64,000 bases of DNA, from contig NZ_JBPAOH010000006.1 in NCBI RefSeq assembly GCF_050875635.1, positions 1-64,000 on the forward strand, read 5' to 3'. Both the position numbers and the translations under genes were made by a program. Shown here in pieces: positions 60,424 through 64,000 of this stretch. The stretch is from Hassallia sp050875635 (lineage in GTDB: Bacteria; Cyanobacteriota; Cyanobacteriia; Cyanobacteriales; Nostocaceae). Below the pieces are notes generated by a model, which did not search any database, was not told the DNA's origin, and saw only the letters and a program-made list of their open reading frames with translations. Every line of letters begins with the position of its first letter. The stretch's first letter is position 1.

Positions 60424-62556
60424 TTAGGCATCAAGATCCATAGAACCCCGACGGCGACGACGACGTTTGTCAACAGGGGGGCTGTTAGCTTCAGTTTCAT
60501 CGACAATCGCGGCAAAACCCGATGGTTGAGTTACATTCTCAGTAAACAATTCCGGTTGTGGTTGTGGTTCTGGTTGTGGTTGTGGTTCTACTTTTGGCTC
60601 AACCTTCTTAATTGGAGTTAGTCCAATATTTACTCTTTCGGGAATATTTACTCTTTCCGGAGCAGTTGATTCGGAAGTACTTACTCTTTCGGGAGTGCTG
60701 ACTTCTGAGGTAAATTCAGGCGGTGTAGTTGGAGTTTGTCCTGGTGGAGTGACGTTAATAATCACAGACTTGGGATTTTTGACTTCCCGATTCAAGCGCA
60801 CCAAAGGAGAAATTCCCATTAAAGCGAAAACATCCTGCTCTTGTGGTGTCATTTCTACAGAAACAATTTCCGGTGGTTCTACCACTGGTTTAACTGGCTC
60901 TGCCTTAGTAATTTTTATCCGCTCTGTTCTATCAGTCCAAGGAGCTTTGTTAATACTGGGTAAGGATATTTCTGGAGTTCCTGGTGGTTCCGGTTCGCTA
61001 TCAATTTCTAAGTCTGGGTCGTTGACAAAAGACAGCGGATTGGCGATAACTCGTGGCTCTTCTTTGCCGTTGCCTCCATTTATACTAATTCGACGACGCC
61101 TGCGAACACCACCACCACGCTTGTTATCTCCTATCTCTTGATAGCTGGGATGATTTAGATTCATCGGATTCAATTCCGAGTCAGTATCTAATCCTTCATT
61201 AAATCCTTCATAGCTTTCCCGTCGTTCTGTTATGCTGGTTGCTGGTAAACGCGGTTCTCTATGCGGCATAGATACAAAACGCTCTGGTAATTCTGCTGGT
61301 GTTGGTAATCTGTTTTCAGTTTCTCCCGGCAGATGTATTATATGCCCTAAACCGCCACAGGTAGGACAAGTTTGACCAAACAATTCGTAGATGTTTTGCC
61401 CTTGACGTTTGCGGGTAAGTTCTACTAAGCCTAGTTCGGTTAGTTGAGCAATTTGAGGACGAGCTTTGTCTGCTTTGAGAGCTTTGTTAAAATGTTCTAA
61501 GACTTGCAATTGATCGCGGCGCGATTCCATATCGATAAAATCGACGACTATCACCCCAGCAACATTTCGCAGACGTAGCTGGCGAGCAATTTCGGTTGCG
61601 GCTTCGCAGTTCGTCCACAAAACGGTTTCTCTAGCTGTTGCCGATCGCGTAAATGAACCTGAGTTGACATCTATCACCGTTAATGCTTCGGTTGGCTCGA
61701 TGATGATGTAACCTCCAGAAGGCAAATCTACTCTTGGTTTGAGTGCTTCGCGAATTGCGGCATTAATCCGGAAGTATTCTAATATTCCAGAGCGATCGCG
61801 GTGATGGTCAATCAACAATCCTTGTGGTGTCTGCCCACCACTCCAATTTTGCAAGTACTGCTTTACTCGCTTCAAACCAGTACTCGAATCTACCACAATC
61901 CGATTGACATCCGCGCCATACATATCTCGCAGCACGCGCTGAATAAAATCATCGTCTCGATTCAGTAGTGCTGGTGCGCGGGTAGATTGAGCTTCTTGTT
62001 GAATTGCTTCCCACTGCTTTTGCAGCACTTCTAAATCTTCGATAATCGCTTCTTCTGGCTTGCCTTCGGCTTCGGTGCGAACTAACAAACCCATTCCGGC
62101 AGGTTTAATCAAAATCGCCAGTGCCCGCAAGCGGTTGCGCTCGCTTTCACTTTTAATCCGACGGGATAAATTTACGCCTCGTCCATAAGGCATCAGCACT
62201 ACATACCGTCCGGGCATGGTGATATTACCTGTGAGCCTCGGTCCTTTAGTACCTGTTGGCTCTTTCATTACTTGCACTAACACTTTTTGCTGCGGTGTCA
62301 GTAGTTCTGTAATTGCCGCTGCGGTACGCTTCAGCTTTAATGGTCCTAAATCTGTTACATGAATAAAGCCGTTTCGCTCTGGATCTCCTATATTAACAAA
62401 AGCCGCATCTATCCCAGGTAATACATTTTCTACGACCCCTAAATAAATATCACCTATTTGGTGATGACCGGTGGCTACTACTAGTTCTTGTATTTGATCT
62501 TCGGAAAATACCGCAGCAATCTGATGCTGTTCCGCGATTATAATTTGTTTTGGCAT
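60424..62556 (-). CDS. rne: Ribonuclease E/G
   Basis: 710 residues. The main mRNA-processing endonuclease. The S1 domain (about 35-125) starts VATGHHQIGDIYLGVVENVLPGIDAAFVNIG. Catalytic Asp residues are in TVIDVNSGSF and IVVDFIDM. The Zn-link is CPTCGGLGH. The tail after about 425 is Pro- and acid-rich, as is usual in cyanobacteria, and ends with a run of Arg (KRRRRRRGSMDLDA), which resembles the Arg-rich element reported to bind PNPase in Anabaena. A second Arg patch (VRRRRRISING) lies near 490. A roughly 550-base leader precedes it. Confidence 0.97.
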   Translation of the reverse strand: MPKQIIIAEQHQIAAVFSEDQIQELVVATGHHQIGDIYLGVVENVLPGIDAAFVNIGDPERNGFIHVTDLGPLKLKRTAAAITELLTPQQKVLVQVMKEPTGTKGPRLTGNITMPGRYVVLMPYGRGVNLSRRIKSESERNRLRALAILIKPAGMGLLVRTEAEGKPEEAIIEDLEVLQKQWEAIQQEAQSTRAPALLNRDDDFIQRVLRDMYGADVNRIVVDSSTGLKRVKQYLQNWSGGQTPQGLLIDHHRDRSGILEYFRINAAIREALKPRVDLPSGGYIIIEPTEALTVIDVNSGSFTRSATARETVLWTNCEAATEIARQLRLRNVAGVIVVDFIDMESRRDQLQVLEHFNKALKADKARPQIAQLTELGLVELTRKRQGQNIYELFGQTCPTCGGLGHIIHLPGETENRLPTPAELPERFVSMPHREPRLPATSITERRESYEGFNEGLDTDSELNPMNLNHPSYQEIGDNKRGGGVRRRRRISINGGNGKEEPRVIANPLSFVNDPDLEIDSEPEPPGTPEISLPSINKAPWTDRTERIKITKAEPVKPVVEPPEIVSVEMTPQEQDVFALMGISPLVRLNREVKNPKSVIINVTPPGQTPTTPPEFTSEVSTPERVSTSESTAPERVNIPERVNIGLTPIKKVEPKVEPQPQPEPQPQPELFTENVTQPSGFAAIVDETEANSPPVDKRRRRRRGSMDLDA

Positions 62557-63112
62557 TCAATTTCCTCGAAAATTGGCAGCACAAATAGTTCTGGAGTCGG
62601 GTTATACCTCTCGCCTCTGCCAGCCCAAAAATGCGCTGCTGATAATAAATATTGCGAATTTCGGCTCAAAGTTAAAGAGCGATTGACTAGGGAGTTGCGT
62701 TTACACGCCTGATTATTCCAGAACGAATGCATATTGTTGTAAGCAATTAAATCAACCGTCCGTGGTTGATTTTTGATGCATCGCCATTACCACCTGGGGA
62801 TTAGGCATTCAGCAATTGTTTGAAAAAGCATAGAGTCATTGCTGACAAAGGCTGTTATTGATTGCTGATTCGACCGCGAATAGCTATAAAAGAGTGTGTT
62901 CTTTAATCTGCCTCAGCAAGTCTAGGATAAAATCCTAGAAGTTGCACTTCTTTTATCTTCGGTTTCGCCCCCGGATTATCAGGGTAGTGAACCAGATCGC
63001 TCAATGCAGCGCCAGAAATTCTCTTCATCTAATTCTAACGCAACCTTGCTAAAAATCAATTCCCACGATCTACTGTTTGAGGACAACTACTAGCAAGTTG
63101 CCCTCATAGGGA
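62557..63112. other. Intergenic leader upstream of rne
   Basis: About 556 bases between the radical SAM gene and rne on the same strand. No gene is supported. RNase E leaders autoregulate expression in bacteria, including cyanobacteria, so a long 5' UTR is plausible here; I could not define a promoter. Confidence 0.55.
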
Positions 63113-64000
63113 TTATACTCCCAGAATTAGTCGATTTCGGTGGATGTGCAGCAATTGAAATTCTACATTCGCCACTTGTTCTAGCATAAACAGGATTTGT
63201 TCAGGACGCAACAGCGTACCATCATTCCGACAGCTACCCACATAACGCAGGATACCTGTAGATTCTGCGAGTTGCGTTTTAGTTTCTAATAATTCTATAT
63301 CGAATAGGCGATCGCGCAGATTTATCACATGAGTCTTGCCTGACTTAGTTTTTTGCTCGTACCAAATCTCATCTGTTGTTTTGATTGTATCAATTGATTC
63401 TTGCCATTTGGCCGATGGCATCTCTTCCAATGCAGCCACGGTAATCAAATACTCCGCAGCCTCCAAAAGTTGGGTAGCAGCACTTGCTTTTAAATCTAGT
63501 TCTTCCACATTATATATTGGTATGTCTGTGGGTAAAGCATCAGCTAACTGTTGGCGGAAAGCCTCTACTTCAACTACTTGATTTAACTCAAAATCGACAA
63601 TTTCACCACTACTGCTAGCTCCCAATGCCAAGGCATTTGCTAAAGAAATGCGTGGCATCGGATGAAAACCACCAGTAAAAGAAATCGGCAATCCCGCACG
63701 TCGCAAGGCTCTATCAAACAAACGAAGTAAATCCAAGTGACTTACTAAAGCCATATCACCCTGCTTGCCAAACCGAACCCGCAGCCGTTGTGCCTTAGTG
63801 GTGTTGGGAACAAACTCCCCAGCAAATTCCGGGATTTGCAGTGGAGCTATTACAATATTATGTCCGAAATCGGTGCCGCAAACACCACAATGAGAACAAC
63901 CATCAAAAGAACAGTCAGGGACGGTTGCTGCTGACAAAGCGCGTTGCAAATCTTCCTTCAGCCACTTTTTGTCAATTCCCGTGTCGATGTGGTCCCAAGG
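63113..64000 (-). CDS. Radical SAM protein (TIGR03960 type), C-terminal part with DUF2344 domain; runs off right edge
   Basis: The frame is open from the right edge (PWDHIDTGIDKKWLKEDLQ...) through to a stop at 63113, so 63949 is not a true start. DCSFDGCSHCGVCGTDF is a Cys-rich segment at the end of the B12-binding radical SAM portion (possible extra Fe-S cluster). The last 230 residues (QRLRVRFGKQGDMALVSHLDLLRLFDRALRRAGLPISFTGGFHPMPRISLANALALGASS) are the DUF2344 domain. The reaction catalysed is not established. It precedes rne on the same strand, an arrangement I recall from related genomes. Confidence 0.9.
   Translation of the reverse strand, partial: PWDHIDTGIDKKWLKEDLQRALSAATVPDCSFDGCSHCGVCGTDFGHNIVIAPLQIPEFAGEFVPNTTKAQRLRVRFGKQGDMALVSHLDLLRLFDRALRRAGLPISFTGGFHPMPRISLANALALGASSSGEIVDFELNQVVEVEAFRQQLADALPTDIPIYNVEELDLKASAATQLLEAAEYLITVAALEEMPSAKWQESIDTIKTTDEIWYEQKTKSGKTHVINLRDRLFDIELLETKTQLAESTGILRYVGSCRNDGTLLRPEQILFMLEQVANVEFQLLHIHRNRLILGV

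Overview
The window is chromosomal DNA from a filamentous, Nostocales-type cyanobacterium. The evidence is the very frequent HIP1 octamer (gcgatcgc), ferredoxin-type glutamate synthase, DUF1815 and DUF2839 proteins typical of cyanobacteria, an RNase E with a short cyanobacterial C-terminus, and many dispersed palindromic and low-complexity intergenic repeats. Coding density is moderate. No tRNA, rRNA, CRISPR array or intact transposase gene was recognised.

Layout. 1-1887: start of polyphosphate kinase (ppk1), running off the left edge. 1970-2543: a small four-helix-bundle gene between two inverted G-rich/C-rich arrays. 2545-8587 (minus): a four-gene locus ordered pilin-like, pilin-like, PapD-like chaperone, usher-like barrel, read as a divergent chaperone-usher secretion system; this is the most interesting locus here. 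9376-10950: an orphan histidine kinase with a palindromic repeat inserted in frame. 11-16 kb: DUF2267 protein, an exported protein, a TPR protein, a sigma-70-like protein, a glyoxalase-like protein and a DUF29 gene broken by one stop codon. 17-30 kb: lysS, small unknown genes, an M48 protease, a degenerate DinG-like helicase, DUF2839, DUF1815, a CHAT/TPR protein, a thioesterase and dxr.

30.8-39.4 kb: a 21-bp tandem repeat, then a same-strand surface-glycan cluster: two PIG-V-like mannosyltransferases and a third decayed copy, a DUF2079 membrane protein, a GT39-like transferase, a methyltransferase, a polyprenyl-phosphate GT2 enzyme and a small EamA/SMR-like flippase candidate. Together these suggest sugar transfer to a lipid carrier, flipping, and use on the outer face of the membrane. 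40.4-49.2 kb: NodB-type deacetylase, ferredoxin-dependent glutamate synthase (glsF) and a NAGPA-domain protein. 49.6-57.1 kb: cupin, IscA-like protein, then the str/S10 block rpsL-rpsG-fusA-tufA-rpsJ and a Lon-N-domain protein. 57.1-64 kb: pheA, Uma2 nuclease-like protein, DUF1997 protein, then on the minus strand a radical SAM protein (partial), rne and rnhB.

Repeats are a theme. Several families (gggacaagggg/ccccttgtccc arrays, ccccactcccc arrays, hairpins, a TIR-bounded MITE, 14-bp and 21-bp tandem arrays) lie between genes, and two have entered coding sequences in frame.
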